Assembly (NCBI RefSeq): GCF_003350925.1 | Contig: NZ_KZ857175.1 | Span: 272,328-336,327 of the forward strand | Direction of reading: 5' to 3' | DNA: 64,000 nucleotides | Source: Dyella tabacisoli | Lineage (GTDB): Bacteria > Pseudomonadota > Gammaproteobacteria > Xanthomonadales > Rhodanobacteraceae | Part shown: positions 51,642-59,918 of the stretch, one piece after another | Layout of the letters: the number at the start of each line of letters is the position of its first letter | How positions within the stretch are numbered: the stretch's first letter is position 1 | Made by a program: the position numbers and the translations under genes | The notes under the pieces: generated by a model | The model's database searches: none | What the model saw: the letters and a program-made list of their open reading frames with translations, nothing else | Told to the model about the DNA's origin: nothing

Positions 51642-52854
51642 TATCCATATCTCCAACTCACCGTCCAACTCGCCGTCTAGCAGCGCACCATCGAAGCGCC
51701 GGTTGCGCCTGGCCGGTCTGGTCATCGCCGTCGTGGCGGTAGTGATCGTGCTGACGGGTTTAGCTACCCGCGCCAATGATGCTCGCCAGCTCAAGCGCTG
51801 GACTGACGTGCAAGCCGTGCCAACCGTCAATGTCGCGCTGCCCGAGCGCAGCGGCATCGGCTCCGGGCTGGAGTTGCCCGGACGTCTGGAAGCCTATGCG
51901 CGCGCGCCTATCTATGCGCGCGTCAGCGGTTATCTGAAGTCGTGGAAAGTGGATATCGGCGCGCCGGTAAAGAGCGGTCAGTTGCTCGCCGAAATCGAGA
52001 CCCCCGATCTCGACCAGCAGTTGCTGCAGGCCAAGGCCGATCTGGCCAGCGCCGAGGCGAATGCGGCCTTGGCGACCACGACGGCGAAGCGCTGGCAGTC
52101 GATGCTTGGCTCCGATTCGGTATCGCGTCAGGAGGTGGACGAGAAAACCGGCGATCTCACGGCGAAGCAGGCGATGGCCAAGGCGGCGCGTGCCAATGTC
52201 GACCGCATCGTCGCCATGAAAGGCTTTACCCGGATCGTGGCGCCGTTCGACGGCGTGGTTACCGCGCGCACGACTGACGTCGGCGCGCTGATAAATGCGG
52301 GCAGCGGCAGCGGCCCGGAACTGTTCGTGGTGTCGGACGTGCGCCGCTTGCGCGTCTATATCCAGGTGCCGCAGAACTATGCACCGTCGATTCGTCCTGG
52401 CGCCAGCGCCGAGCTGACCCTGCCCGAATACCCCGGACGCAGTTTTGCCGCCAAGGTCGAAGCCAGCGCGCAGGCGGTCAATGCCAGCTCCGGTACGACC
52501 CTGGTGCAACTGGCGGTGGACAATGGCGACGGTCAATTGATGCCGGGCAGCTACGCCAGCGTGCGCTTGAAACTGCCGGTCGATACGGCGGCGTTGCGCG
52601 TGCCGGCCAGTGCGCTGGTGTTCGACGGCAAGGGTCTGCGTGTGGCGACACTTGGCAGCGGCGATCGCGTTGCCTTCAAGACGGTGACCATCGTGCGCGA
52701 CTACGGTAAATCGGTCGAAGTCGGTTCCGGCCTCGACGCCGCCGACCGCATTATCGATAGCCCGCCGGATGGTCTTATCGACGGCGACCAGGTGCAGATT
52801 GCCAGCAAGACGGCGGATAAGCCGCAAGAGAAAGCCAATGAAAAGAAGGCCTGA
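51631..52854 (+). CDS. RND efflux periplasmic adaptor (HlyD/MFP family)
   Basis: Membrane-fusion protein of 407 residues. The ATG follows GGAGGGCC inside the end of the pump gene. The N-terminus is polar and Ser-rich (SNSPSNSPSSSAPSKRR) followed by an uncleaved anchor helix (LRLAGLVIAVVAVVIVLTGLA). The lipoyl-like half motifs (GYLKSWKVDIGAPVKSGQLLAEIETPDLDQQLLQAKADLASAEA and TRIVAPFDGVVTARTTDVGALINAGSGSGPELFVV) frame the coiled-coil hairpin. It differs from the first adaptor in having no lipobox. It is followed by the channel gene, overlapping by 17 bases. Confidence 0.92.
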   Translation: MSSDIHISNSPSNSPSSSAPSKRRLRLAGLVIAVVAVVIVLTGLATRANDARQLKRWTDVQAVPTVNVALPERSGIGSGLELPGRLEAYARAPIYARVSGYLKSWKVDIGAPVKSGQLLAEIETPDLDQQLLQAKADLASAEANAALATTTAKRWQSMLGSDSVSRQEVDEKTGDLTAKQAMAKAARANVDRIVAMKGFTRIVAPFDGVVTARTTDVGALINAGSGSGPELFVVSDVRRLRVYIQVPQNYAPSIRPGASAELTLPEYPGRSFAAKVEASAQAVNASSGTTLVQLAVDNGDGQLMPGSYASVRLKLPVDTAALRVPASALVFDGKGLRVATLGSGDRVAFKTVTIVRDYGKSVEVGSGLDAADRIIDSPPDGLIDGDQVQIASKTADKPQEKANEKKA

Positions 52855-54298
52855 ACGCGCGCTTCTGTTGGCTTTGGCTTTGGCTGTCGCGCTCGGCGGC
52901 TGTTCGTTGGCGCCGACGTATCACGCGCCCGAGGTGCCGGTAGCCGATAGCTATCAGAAACACGGATCCGAGCTTGATAAGAGCTGGGTGCCGGCGCAGC
53001 CAGCCGATCAGTTGCCGCGCGATGGCTGGTGGACGTTGTACAGCGATGCGCAGTTGGATCAGCTACAACAAAAACTGCTTGCCAATAACGCGGATCTCGC
53101 CGCGGCGCTGGCGCACTACCAGCAAGCGCAGGCGTTCAGCGCGCAAGCGCGAGCGGGCTTGTTTCCGCAGATCGGTATCAGTGGCAACGCGCAGCGCGAC
53201 CGACAGTCCGACACCAAGCCGCTGCGTGGAGCTACATCGCCGCCGCTGTACGACTCCTACACCTTGAGCGGCACGTTCGATTACGAGTTGGATCTGTGGG
53301 GACGCGTGCGTCAAACCGTCGAAGCCGGCAAAGACGATGCGTTGGCTGCGGCAGCCGATCTCGCCTCGGTCAGGCTGAGCCTGCAGGCGCAGTTGGCCGA
53401 CAACGTGATTGTGTTGCGTGGACTCGATCAGCAGATCCAGCTTTTGCAGCAAAGCATCGAGGCGTACCAAAAAGCGTTGCAGCTAACCCAGACCCGGCAT
53501 GGCGGTGGGATCGCCTCCGGGTTGGATGTGGCGCGTGCGCAAACGCAGTTGTCCACGGTCAAGTCGCAGTGGTCGCAAACCTTGGCGCAGCGTGAGCTGA
53601 CCGAGCATGCGATTGCAGTGCTGGTGGGTGAGTCGGCATCGCAATTCAATGTCGCTGCCGATACCAAGGGCATTGCGCTGCCGTCGATCCCGGCCAGCGT
53701 GCCATCGACACTGTTGCAGCGTCGTCCAGATATTGCCGCTGCGGAGCGTCGCACGGCCGCTGCCAATGCACGCATCGGCGTGGCGCGCGCGGCGTATTTC
53801 CCGTCGTTGAGCTTGAGTGCGCTCGGTGGCTATCAAAGTGCTGCCTACGGTGGCCTGCTGACTGCGCCAAACCGGTTCTGGGCGATCGGCCCGAACCTGT
53901 TGCTAAATGTTTTTGACGGTGGCCGTCGCAAGGCCACCGTCGAGGCGGCCAAGGCAGCGACCGACGAGGCCGGCGCGCATTATCGCGGCGTGGTGCTGGG
54001 TGCGTTCCAGCAAGTCGAAGATAACCTGACTCAACTCGATCGCTTCGGCACGGCCAGGGTCGATCAACAAGATGCCGCGGTCGCCGCGCAGCGCTCGCTG
54101 GATTTGGCGATGGATCGCTATCGCCAGGGTGCGGTCGGTTATCTCGATGTGGTGCAGGCGCAGACCGCGTCGCTGGAATCGCAACGTACCTTGCTCGATC
54201 TGGATACCCGGCGGTTGCGCGCAAGTGTGCAGTTGATTCGCGCCCTGGGCGGCGGCTGGTCGAGCGAACAGCTCGCCCAGACGCATAACAAACACTAA
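52838..54298 (+). CDS. Efflux outer-membrane factor (NodT-type lipoprotein) of the second RND operon
   Basis: Outer-membrane channel of 486 residues with a lipoprotein signal ending LALAVALGGCSLAPTYHAPEVP. The OEP repeats hold FDYELDLWGRVRQTVEAGK in the first half and VARAAYFPSLSLSALGGYQS and NVFDGGRRKATVEAAKA in the second. It completes a regulator, kinase, pump, adaptor, channel operon. Its start overlaps the adaptor end, so translation is coupled. Confidence 0.92.
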   Translation: MKRRPERALLLALALAVALGGCSLAPTYHAPEVPVADSYQKHGSELDKSWVPAQPADQLPRDGWWTLYSDAQLDQLQQKLLANNADLAAALAHYQQAQAFSAQARAGLFPQIGISGNAQRDRQSDTKPLRGATSPPLYDSYTLSGTFDYELDLWGRVRQTVEAGKDDALAAAADLASVRLSLQAQLADNVIVLRGLDQQIQLLQQSIEAYQKALQLTQTRHGGGIASGLDVARAQTQLSTVKSQWSQTLAQRELTEHAIAVLVGESASQFNVAADTKGIALPSIPASVPSTLLQRRPDIAAAERRTAAANARIGVARAAYFPSLSLSALGGYQSAAYGGLLTAPNRFWAIGPNLLLNVFDGGRRKATVEAAKAATDEAGAHYRGVVLGAFQQVEDNLTQLDRFGTARVDQQDAAVAAQRSLDLAMDRYRQGAVGYLDVVQAQTASLESQRTLLDLDTRRLRASVQLIRALGGGWSSEQLAQTHNKH

Positions 54299-54338
54299 TG
54301 GGCGCTACTCGAAGTTAAAGGAATTAATCAGAGGTGAG

Positions 54339-54403
54339 TCGCAATATATTGCGATTTCATTAGCTTATATTGCGGATGCGAATCACTATCAATGATAATC
54401 GCG
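54339..54403 (+). promoter_or_regulatory. Promoter with 16-bp palindrome and Fur-like site before the flavin electron-transfer operon
   Basis: TTGCGG (54370-54375) and GATAAT (54394-54399), 18 bases apart, form a likely promoter. Around its -10 lies CTATCAATGATAATC, an AT-rich Fur-box-like sequence with one exact GATAAT and one near-exact inverse hexamer. Upstream, TCGCAATATATTGCGA (54339-54354) is a perfect 16-base palindrome, a candidate second operator. The match to a full 19-base Fur consensus is partial (about 10 of 19), so the regulator name is tentative. Confidence 0.5.
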
Positions 54404-54433
54404 TCTGTAATCATCTCGCCTCTGGGGTATTCC

Positions 54434-55363
54434 ATGTTGCAAGTCACTGCCCGGCGCGTTGCCGGCCTGCTCGCTCTTTTTATCGCCGTACTCAGCCTGG
54501 GATGGCAGCCCAGGGCCAGTGCCGAAGAGAGCCAGTTCGGTTACGTCTACACCACCGATTTGCTGCCCAAGGGCGCCAAGGAAGTGGAGCAATGGGTGAC
54601 GTGGCGGCGGCAGAAAGTGGGTGGCTACTTTAATCAGCTCGATGGCCGCACCGAGTTCGAATACGGGCTCACCGATAAGCTGCAGGTGGCGTTTTACGCC
54701 AATTATGTCTGGGCTCAGGCTTACCATAACGGCCCCTTTGGCGAGACCACCTCGCCGGAGCCGCTTTCCTATGATCGGCCAGGGCCGGACGACCACTACA
54801 GCGCCAAGCGCTTCGTCGGTTTTTCCGGCGAGGCGATTTATCGCCTGTGGAGCCCTTACACCGACCCGCTGGGCGTAGCTATCTACGTCGAGCCCACCGT
54901 CGGTCCCGCCTTCCGCGAGCTGGAAACCAAGCTGATTCTGCAGAAGAACTTCTTCGATGATCGCCTGGTGACGGCCTTCAACTTTACCTATGCGCCGGAA
55001 TGGCGCTACGACCTCGACGACAATAATCCCGGCCACAAGAAGTGGCAGGAAGAGACCGACATTAATGCGAACTTCGCGGCGTCGTATCGCTTCGCGCCAA
55101 ACTGGTCGGCGGGTTTGGAGCTTCTCAACGAGCACGAATACAACAGCTACGACTTCCGCAAGGAATCCAACAACGGCTATTTCTTCGGCCCTGTTCTGCA
55201 TTACGGTGGCAAGAAGTTCTTCCTCACGGCAACCTTTCTGGAGCAGATGCCATGGGCGTCCTCTCATTCCGATACGGTACCCGGTGCCATTGTCGGCCGT
55301 CGCATCTACGATAACGACTTTGAAAAATATCGCCTGCGCATCAAAGCCGGCTTCTATTTCTGA
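54434..55363 (+). CDS. Outer-membrane beta-barrel protein of the flavin electron-transfer operon (DUF6662-like)
   Basis: Exported protein of 309 residues with signal VAGLLALFIAVLSLGWQPRASA. The mature part alternates polar and aromatic residues in short strands (FEYGLTDKLQVAFYANYVW, LVTAFNFTYAPEWRYDLDD, FFLTATFLEQMPW) and ends in RLRIKAGFYF with a terminal Phe, all signs of a beta-barrel. I recall similar proteins as family DUF6662, of unknown function. The ATG at 54434 is chosen because an earlier in-frame ATG lies inside the predicted promoter. First gene of a four-gene operon with FMN-binding, ApbE and cytochrome-like genes; a route for metal or electrons at the outer membrane is only a guess. 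Confidence 0.75.
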   Translation: MLQVTARRVAGLLALFIAVLSLGWQPRASAEESQFGYVYTTDLLPKGAKEVEQWVTWRRQKVGGYFNQLDGRTEFEYGLTDKLQVAFYANYVWAQAYHNGPFGETTSPEPLSYDRPGPDDHYSAKRFVGFSGEAIYRLWSPYTDPLGVAIYVEPTVGPAFRELETKLILQKNFFDDRLVTAFNFTYAPEWRYDLDDNNPGHKKWQEETDINANFAASYRFAPNWSAGLELLNEHEYNSYDFRKESNNGYFFGPVLHYGGKKFFLTATFLEQMPWASSHSDTVPGAIVGRRIYDNDFEKYRLRIKAGFYF

Positions 55364-55371
55364 GGAATGCC

Positions 55372-55902
55372 ATGAAATCGCGCTTCCTGCTTATTCCAGC
55401 GTACGCCCTCGTGATGAGTGCGCCGGTGCAAGCCACCGTCTACCTGAGTGTCGAACAGGCGCAGGCGTTGATGTTTCCGGGTGCCACGTTCACGCCGGCC
55501 TTCGTTACGCTCAGCTCGGATCAAATGAAGGCGATCGAGCAGGCTTCTGACGTCAACGTGCTCTCGCCGAACCTCAAGGCATGGCGCGTATCCAGCGGCG
55601 GGTGGTTTATCGCCGATCAGGTGGTGGGCAAGCACGAGTTCATCCCCTTTGCGCTCGCCATCGACGCGAATGGCACGGTAAAGAGCGTGGAAATTCTCGA
55701 ATACCGCGAAACCTACGGCGATCAGGTGCGCAATCCGGCATGGCGTGCGCAGTTCACCGGCAAGACACACGATGCGCCGCTCAAGCTCAACGACGACATC
55801 AAGAACCTGTCCGGTGCCACACTGTCGAGCCGGCACATTACCGACGGTGTCAAACGGTTGCTTACCACCCATGCTCTCGTGCTTGCCCATCAACACGATT
55901 GA
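55372..55902 (+). CDS. Periplasmic FMN-binding domain protein with flavinylation motif
   Basis: Exported protein of 176 residues (signal up to PVQA near residue 21). The C-terminal FMN-binding domain holds the ApbE target motif SGATLSS at 147-153, fitting [ST]GA[ST]xx[ST], so FMN should be attached by phosphoester to Ser153. The middle carries ALAIDANGTVKSVEILEYRETYGDQVRNPAW, typical of the domain. The gene lies 8 bases after the barrel gene (ATG after GAGGAATGCC) and overlaps the ApbE gene. Expected role: a periplasmic one- or two-electron carrier accepting electrons from the membrane cytochrome encoded nearby. Confidence 0.88.
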   Translation: MKSRFLLIPAYALVMSAPVQATVYLSVEQAQALMFPGATFTPAFVTLSSDQMKAIEQASDVNVLSPNLKAWRVSSGGWFIADQVVGKHEFIPFALAIDANGTVKSVEILEYRETYGDQVRNPAWRAQFTGKTHDAPLKLNDDIKNLSGATLSSRHITDGVKRLLTTHALVLAHQHD

Positions 55903-56770
55903 GCGCGCCCGTCCGCTGCTTGGCACCACGGTAACTATCCGTGTCCAGGCAGCGGACGCCGCGCTTGCTCATGACGCCATCAGCGCAGCGTTCGCGGATA
56001 TCGCCCGCGTGCACACGCTGATGAGCTTTCATGAGCCGGACAGTGATCTCACGCGGTTGCACAGTGCGCCGGTTGGTGCGCGAGTCATCGTCGATGCGCA
56101 AACCGCCCACGTGCTGCGGGCGGCGCTGGCGCTCTCCGCGCTCAGCGATGGAGTTTTCGATGTCACCGTCGCCGCGCAATTGGTGGCCTGGGATTTGTTG
56201 CCGCCGCCACCGGGTGCGATATGGCCGACTCCCGGCGCCGGCTGGCGGGATATTCATATCGACGACGATAACGGCGTACGCCTGGGGCAGCCGTTGTGGG
56301 TCGACCTGGGCGGCATCGCCAAGGGCTATGCGGTGGATTGCGCCATCGACAGGCTGCGCGCCCATGGCATCGAACATGCCTGTGTGAATGCCGGTGGCGA
56401 TCTGCGCACCCTCGGCGAAGGCCCGCACATCATTGCCATCGATACCGGCGAGACGGCGCCATCGCATCGGCCGTTGCTTGAGCTTGGCGAGGCGGCGGTG
56501 GCGACCAGCAGCGGACGGGCGCATGTCACCGACGATCACCGCGCGAGCCCGCACGTGCACGGCCTGACCCGCAGCAGCATCGGCCGCCACGACTGCGTCA
56601 CCGTCGTCGCCCCGCAATGCATGCATGCCGATGCGCTGACCAAGCTGGTCATGGCGCGCGGTGCGGCCAGCGTTGATCTGCTTGAGCATTTCGGAGCGGC
56701 CGCTTACTGCCAAGATGCCCACGGCAACTGGAGCGCGCTCGGTCAGAGCAGCCTCGGTGCCGCTGCATGA
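55871..56770 (+). CDS. apbE: FAD:protein FMN transferase ApbE
   Basis: Transfers FMN from FAD to a Ser/Thr of a target protein, here the FMN-binding protein encoded just upstream. The 299-residue product has RPLLGTTVTIRV, LMSFHEPDSDLTRLH, VDLGGIAKGYAVDCAIDRL, CVNAGGDLRTLG, ATSSGRAHV and ADALTKLVMARG, the full ApbE motif set including the Mg/FAD residues. The ATG at 55871 overlaps the previous gene by 32 bases. Oddly, neither this start nor the upstream frame gives a Sec or lipoprotein signal, although the substrate is periplasmic. Its stop overlaps the next gene (ATGA). Confidence 0.92.
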   Translation: MLSCLPINTIERARPLLGTTVTIRVQAADAALAHDAISAAFADIARVHTLMSFHEPDSDLTRLHSAPVGARVIVDAQTAHVLRAALALSALSDGVFDVTVAAQLVAWDLLPPPPGAIWPTPGAGWRDIHIDDDNGVRLGQPLWVDLGGIAKGYAVDCAIDRLRAHGIEHACVNAGGDLRTLGEGPHIIAIDTGETAPSHRPLLELGEAAVATSSGRAHVTDDHRASPHVHGLTRSSIGRHDCVTVVAPQCMHADALTKLVMARGAASVDLLEHFGAAAYCQDAHGNWSALGQSSLGAAA

Positions 56771-57273
56771 GCCCCCATGTGAACCCTCACGCGGTCGTTG
56801 GACATCGCACGCCGTTGCGGTTGTCGCGGCAACGCCGTTACACCGTCTATGGCATCGGTTGGACGCTATGGTTGAGCGGCGCGTTATGGCTGCTGTTCCA
56901 CTATCTGCTGATGAGCAAGGGCGAATTCGGCGATACGCCGCATCCGTTGGAGCCGTGGTGGCTGCGGCTGCATGCGGCGATGGCTTTCGCCACCCTGTGG
57001 AGCTTTGGCCTGGTCTGGGGCGTACATATCGTTGCCGGCTGGCGCACCAACCGCCAGCGCGTGTCCGGTGGCCTGTCGGTAGCACTGCTGGTGTGGCTGA
57101 TCGTCACCGGCTTTTTGCTTTACTACCTTGGCGACGAACGCTGGCGCGGTATCACTTCGGTGGCGCATTGGGCCGTGGGTTTGAGTCTGCCGGCGATTTT
57201 CGTGGCGCACGTGATACTCGGTCGCCGCCGCGCCCCGCGACAGCGTCCCGCTTTTGCTCGGCATAACGATTGA
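56767..57273 (+). CDS. Four-helix membrane protein, putative diheme cytochrome b (PepSY/DUF4405-like)
   Basis: Inner-membrane protein of 168 residues with four helices (about 26-49, 66-92, 102-121, 130-152). Histidines sit where heme ligands are expected: His69 and His87 on helix 2, His134 and His148 on helix 4, with another, His45, on helix 1. This pattern suits a bis-heme b four-helix bundle that carries electrons across the membrane. It overlaps apbE by 4 bases. Together with the flavinylated protein it would form a quinol- or cytoplasm-to-periplasm electron path. Heme binding is inferred from His placement only. Confidence 0.65.
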   Translation: MSPHVNPHAVVGHRTPLRLSRQRRYTVYGIGWTLWLSGALWLLFHYLLMSKGEFGDTPHPLEPWWLRLHAAMAFATLWSFGLVWGVHIVAGWRTNRQRVSGGLSVALLVWLIVTGFLLYYLGDERWRGITSVAHWAVGLSLPAIFVAHVILGRRRAPRQRPAFARHND

Positions 57274-57299
57274 GCCGGTGACGCAGGGAGCGGGGTGAA

Positions 57300-57473
57300 G
57301 TTTTTCGCCAGTCCGCACCCCTCCCCAGCCCTCCCCTGCGAGCAGGGGATGGGGCAGGTCGCGTGGGCTGGGTGGTCATCGAACATATGGCGCACTCGCC
57401 ATCACGGCTGAGGTGGCAGCGCTTTGCCCCTCCCCCTTGGCAGGTTGGGAGGGGGGGCTTTTCGTGTAGTGCT
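57300..57473. terminator. C/G-rich hairpins between convergent operon and tal
   Basis: CCCCTGC (57333-57339) with GCAGGGG (57342-57348), and a long C-run/G-run hairpin from about 57426 to 57458 followed by CTTTTC, lie between the two converging stop codons. They resemble the C/G-rich intergenic units also present in the 13.7 and 30.5 kb repeats, without being clear copies. Confidence 0.5.
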
Positions 57474-58427
57474 CTAGAACTTTGCCGCCAGCAAGGTTTC
57501 CAGCTTGCGTTGGTCGGCAGCGAACTTGCGAATACCGTCGGCAAGCTTGTCTGTCGCCATCGCATCTTCGTTATGGCCCCAGCGAAAAGCCACTTCATTG
57601 ATCGGTGCCGGCTTGGCCTCGCGAATACTTTCGTCGTGCAGTGCGCGCGGCAGTTCGGTGTGGTCGGCCGCAAGCTTTTCCAGCAGATCCGGGCTGATGG
57701 TGAGACGGTCGCAGCCAGCCAGGGCCTGGATCTGACCGAGATTGCGGAAGCTGGCGCCCATGACCACGGTGCTGAAGCCGTGCTGTTTGTACCAGGCATA
57801 GATACGACGCACTGATTGCACACCGGGATCGTCGCTGGGCGTGTAGGACTTGGTTGCGGTGTTGGCGACGTACCAGTCCATGATGCGGCCGACAAAAGGC
57901 GAGATCAGGAACACACCGGCTTCGGCGCAAGCCACCGCTTGCTCGAACGAGAACAGCAAGGTGAGATTGCAGTGGATGCCGCGGCGCTCCAACTGCTCGG
58001 CGGCGCGAATACCCTCCCAGGTGGAGGCGATCTTAATCAGGATGCGCTCGCGCGGCACGCCGATGTCGTCATAGAGCGCAATCAAGCGTTCGGCTTTGGC
58101 GATCGTGGCCGAGGTGTCAAATGACAAGCGCGCATCCACCTCGGTGGACACGCGGCCAGGCACCAGCCCGACGATTTTCTTGCCGATGCTGATCGCGAGT
58201 TTGTCCGATGCGTCGGCCAGGTATTCCTGCCGGGTTTTTGCCCGGCTCTTGGCCCATGCCACCGCCTCGTCGATCAGCGGCGCATACGCCGGCAGCTCGG
58301 CCGCTTTCAGCAGCAGCGAAGGGTTGGTGGTCGCATCGACCGGCTGGTAACGGGCAATCGCTTCGATGTCACCGGTATCGGCGACTACGGTGGTGTATTG
58401 GCGCAGTTGTTCGAGTTGGGAAGACAC
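57474..58427 (-). CDS. tal: Transaldolase
   Basis: Pentose-phosphate enzyme that moves a dihydroxyacetone unit between sugar phosphates. The 317-residue product, the same length as enteric TalB, has [12 protein letters not shown], the Schiff-base Lys132 in [42 protein letters not shown] and MGASFRN. The start is GTG at 58427, chosen because it gives the family N-terminus ([19 protein letters not shown]); the frame continues upstream without similarity. Monocistronic, ending at the hairpin cluster. Confidence 0.96.
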   Translation of the reverse strand: MSSQLEQLRQYTTVVADTGDIEAIARYQPVDATTNPSLLLKAAELPAYAPLIDEAVAWAKSRAKTRQEYLADASDKLAISIGKKIVGLVPGRVSTEVDARLSFDTSATIAKAERLIALYDDIGVPRERILIKIASTWEGIRAAEQLERRGIHCNLTLLFSFEQAVACAEAGVFLISPFVGRIMDWYVANTATKSYTPSDDPGVQSVRRIYAWYKQHGFSTVVMGASFRNLGQIQALAGCDRLTISPDLLEKLAADHTELPRALHDESIREAKPAPINEVAFRWGHNEDAMATDKLADGIRKFAADQRKLETLLAAKF

Positions 58428-58473
58428 GTTGAATTCCGTCAGGGGCGTGGGTGTATAGCAGCCTATTGTGCCG

Positions 58474-59823
58474 CTATGCGTCGTTGGATAAATGGGTATT
58501 TTTTGCATCATCCGAGCCGGTGACAATGCGCGCGTGGCGTTGATAGGTCCAGTACGCCCAGGCCCAATCGAGCATCACCACCAGGCGGTTGCGAAAGCCG
58601 ATCAAGAAATAGACGTGCGCGGTCAGCCAGATCCACCAGGCCACCACGCCGGCGAACTTCACCCGGCCGAACTGCGCTACCGCAGCCATCCGGCCGATCG
58701 TCGCCAGGGCACCATCGTCGCGATAGCGAAAGGGTTGCGGCCGGTTGTCGCCGTTCAGGCGCGCACGAATACGGCTGGCGGCATGGCGGCCCATTTGCTT
58801 GGCTGCAGGCGCCACGCCGGGGACCGGCTTGCCGTTGTCTTGCATCACGTTGGCAAGGTCGCCAATCACAAAGACGTCTGGATGCTCAGGCAGGCTGAGG
58901 TCGGCGCTCACTTGTACCCGGCCGGCGCGATCCACCGGTGCGCCCAGCAAACGGCCCAGCGGCGAAGCGGCGACACCGGCCGCCCACAGCACCGTGCGTG
59001 CGGTCAAGGGCTGCTCACCCAACATCACCCCGCTATCGTCAATCGCGGTGACTGCGGTGCCGGTGCGTACCTGCACACCGAGGCGCTCCAATTGGCGCTG
59101 AGCTTTGGCCGACAGTGTGGGGTCGAACCCAGGCAACAGGCGTGGCCCGGCCTCCACCAGCAAGACGTTGGCTTGACGCGGATCGCAGCGGCGAAACTCG
59201 CGCGGCAAGGTATGCCGCGCGATTTCGGCCAGGGCGCCGGCCAGTTCCACGCCAGTGGCGCCGCCACCGACGATGACAAAATTGAGCCAGGCTTGCCGGC
59301 GCGCGGGGTCGTCTTCGCGCTCGGCATGTTCAAAGGCGAGCAGCACGCGGCGGCGAATGGTGAAGGCATCGTCCATGGTCTTCAGGCCGGGGGCGTAAGC
59401 CGCCCAGTCGTCGTGGCCGAAGTAAGCATGCGTGGCGCCGGTGGCGACGATCAGAAAGTCGTAATCGAGCGTGCCGTTGGCGAGTTTTACACGGCGCTGT
59501 GTGCAATCCACATCGAGCGCTTCATCCAGCAATACGGTGACGTTGCGTTGCTTGCGCAGAATCTGTCGTAGCGGGGCGGCGATCGACGGGGCGGAGAGCC
59601 CGGCGGTGGCCACCTGGTACAGCAGCGGCTGAAACAGATGGTGGTTGCGCCGATCGATAACGGTAATGCGCACGTTGGCGTTGGCGAGTTGGCTGGCGGC
59701 GGCAAGGCCACCGAAGCCGCCGCCGAGGATCACTACGTGAGGTTTGGCGTCGGGCGGAATTGAATCGGGTTGAATTGAATCAGATTGAATTGAATCAGAT
59801 GGCCGTGTTCCAAGGTCTGCCAT
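58474..59823 (-). CDS. ndh: Type II NADH dehydrogenase (NAD(P)/FAD-dependent oxidoreductase)
   Basis: Non-proton-pumping NADH:quinone oxidoreductase of 449 residues. FAD-binding [18 protein letters not shown] (about 29-46), [13 protein letters not shown], the NADH-binding [20 protein letters not shown], and [12 protein letters not shown] with the C-terminal membrane-anchoring helices ([31 protein letters not shown]) are typical NDH-2. The first 27 residues include a triple SDSIQ/PDSI repeat encoded by 15-base direct repeats, absent from usual family members. Located between tal and priA, own transcription unit. Confidence 0.88.
   Translation of the reverse strand: MADLGTRPSDSIQSDSIQPDSIPPDAKPHVVILGGGFGGLAAASQLANANVRITVIDRRNHHLFQPLLYQVATAGLSAPSIAAPLRQILRKQRNVTVLLDEALDVDCTQRRVKLANGTLDYDFLIVATGATHAYFGHDDWAAYAPGLKTMDDAFTIRRRVLLAFEHAEREDDPARRQAWLNFVIVGGGATGVELAGALAEIARHTLPREFRRCDPRQANVLLVEAGPRLLPGFDPTLSAKAQRQLERLGVQVRTGTAVTAIDDSGVMLGEQPLTARTVLWAAGVAASPLGRLLGAPVDRAGRVQVSADLSLPEHPDVFVIGDLANVMQDNGKPVPGVAPAAKQMGRHAASRIRARLNGDNRPQPFRYRDDGALATIGRMAAVAQFGRVKFAGVVAWWIWLTAHVYFLIGFRNRLVVMLDWAWAYWTYQRHARIVTGSDDAKNTHLSNDA
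59755..59799 (-). repeat. 15-bp tandem repeat in the 5' end of ndh
   Basis: Two perfect units (TCTGATTCAATTCAA on the coding strand, at 59799-59785 and 59784-59770) and one diverged unit (59769-59755) encode [15 protein letters not shown]. Unit length is a multiple of three. Confidence 0.85.
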
Positions 59824-59918
59824 GTCATGCCTCCATTCGAGGGGAGAGGTGCTGTGATGTGATGTGGGGATGACCTAGTGTGATTTGCGGGAGCGCGTTC
59901 TGTGTGCAAAAAAAGGGC

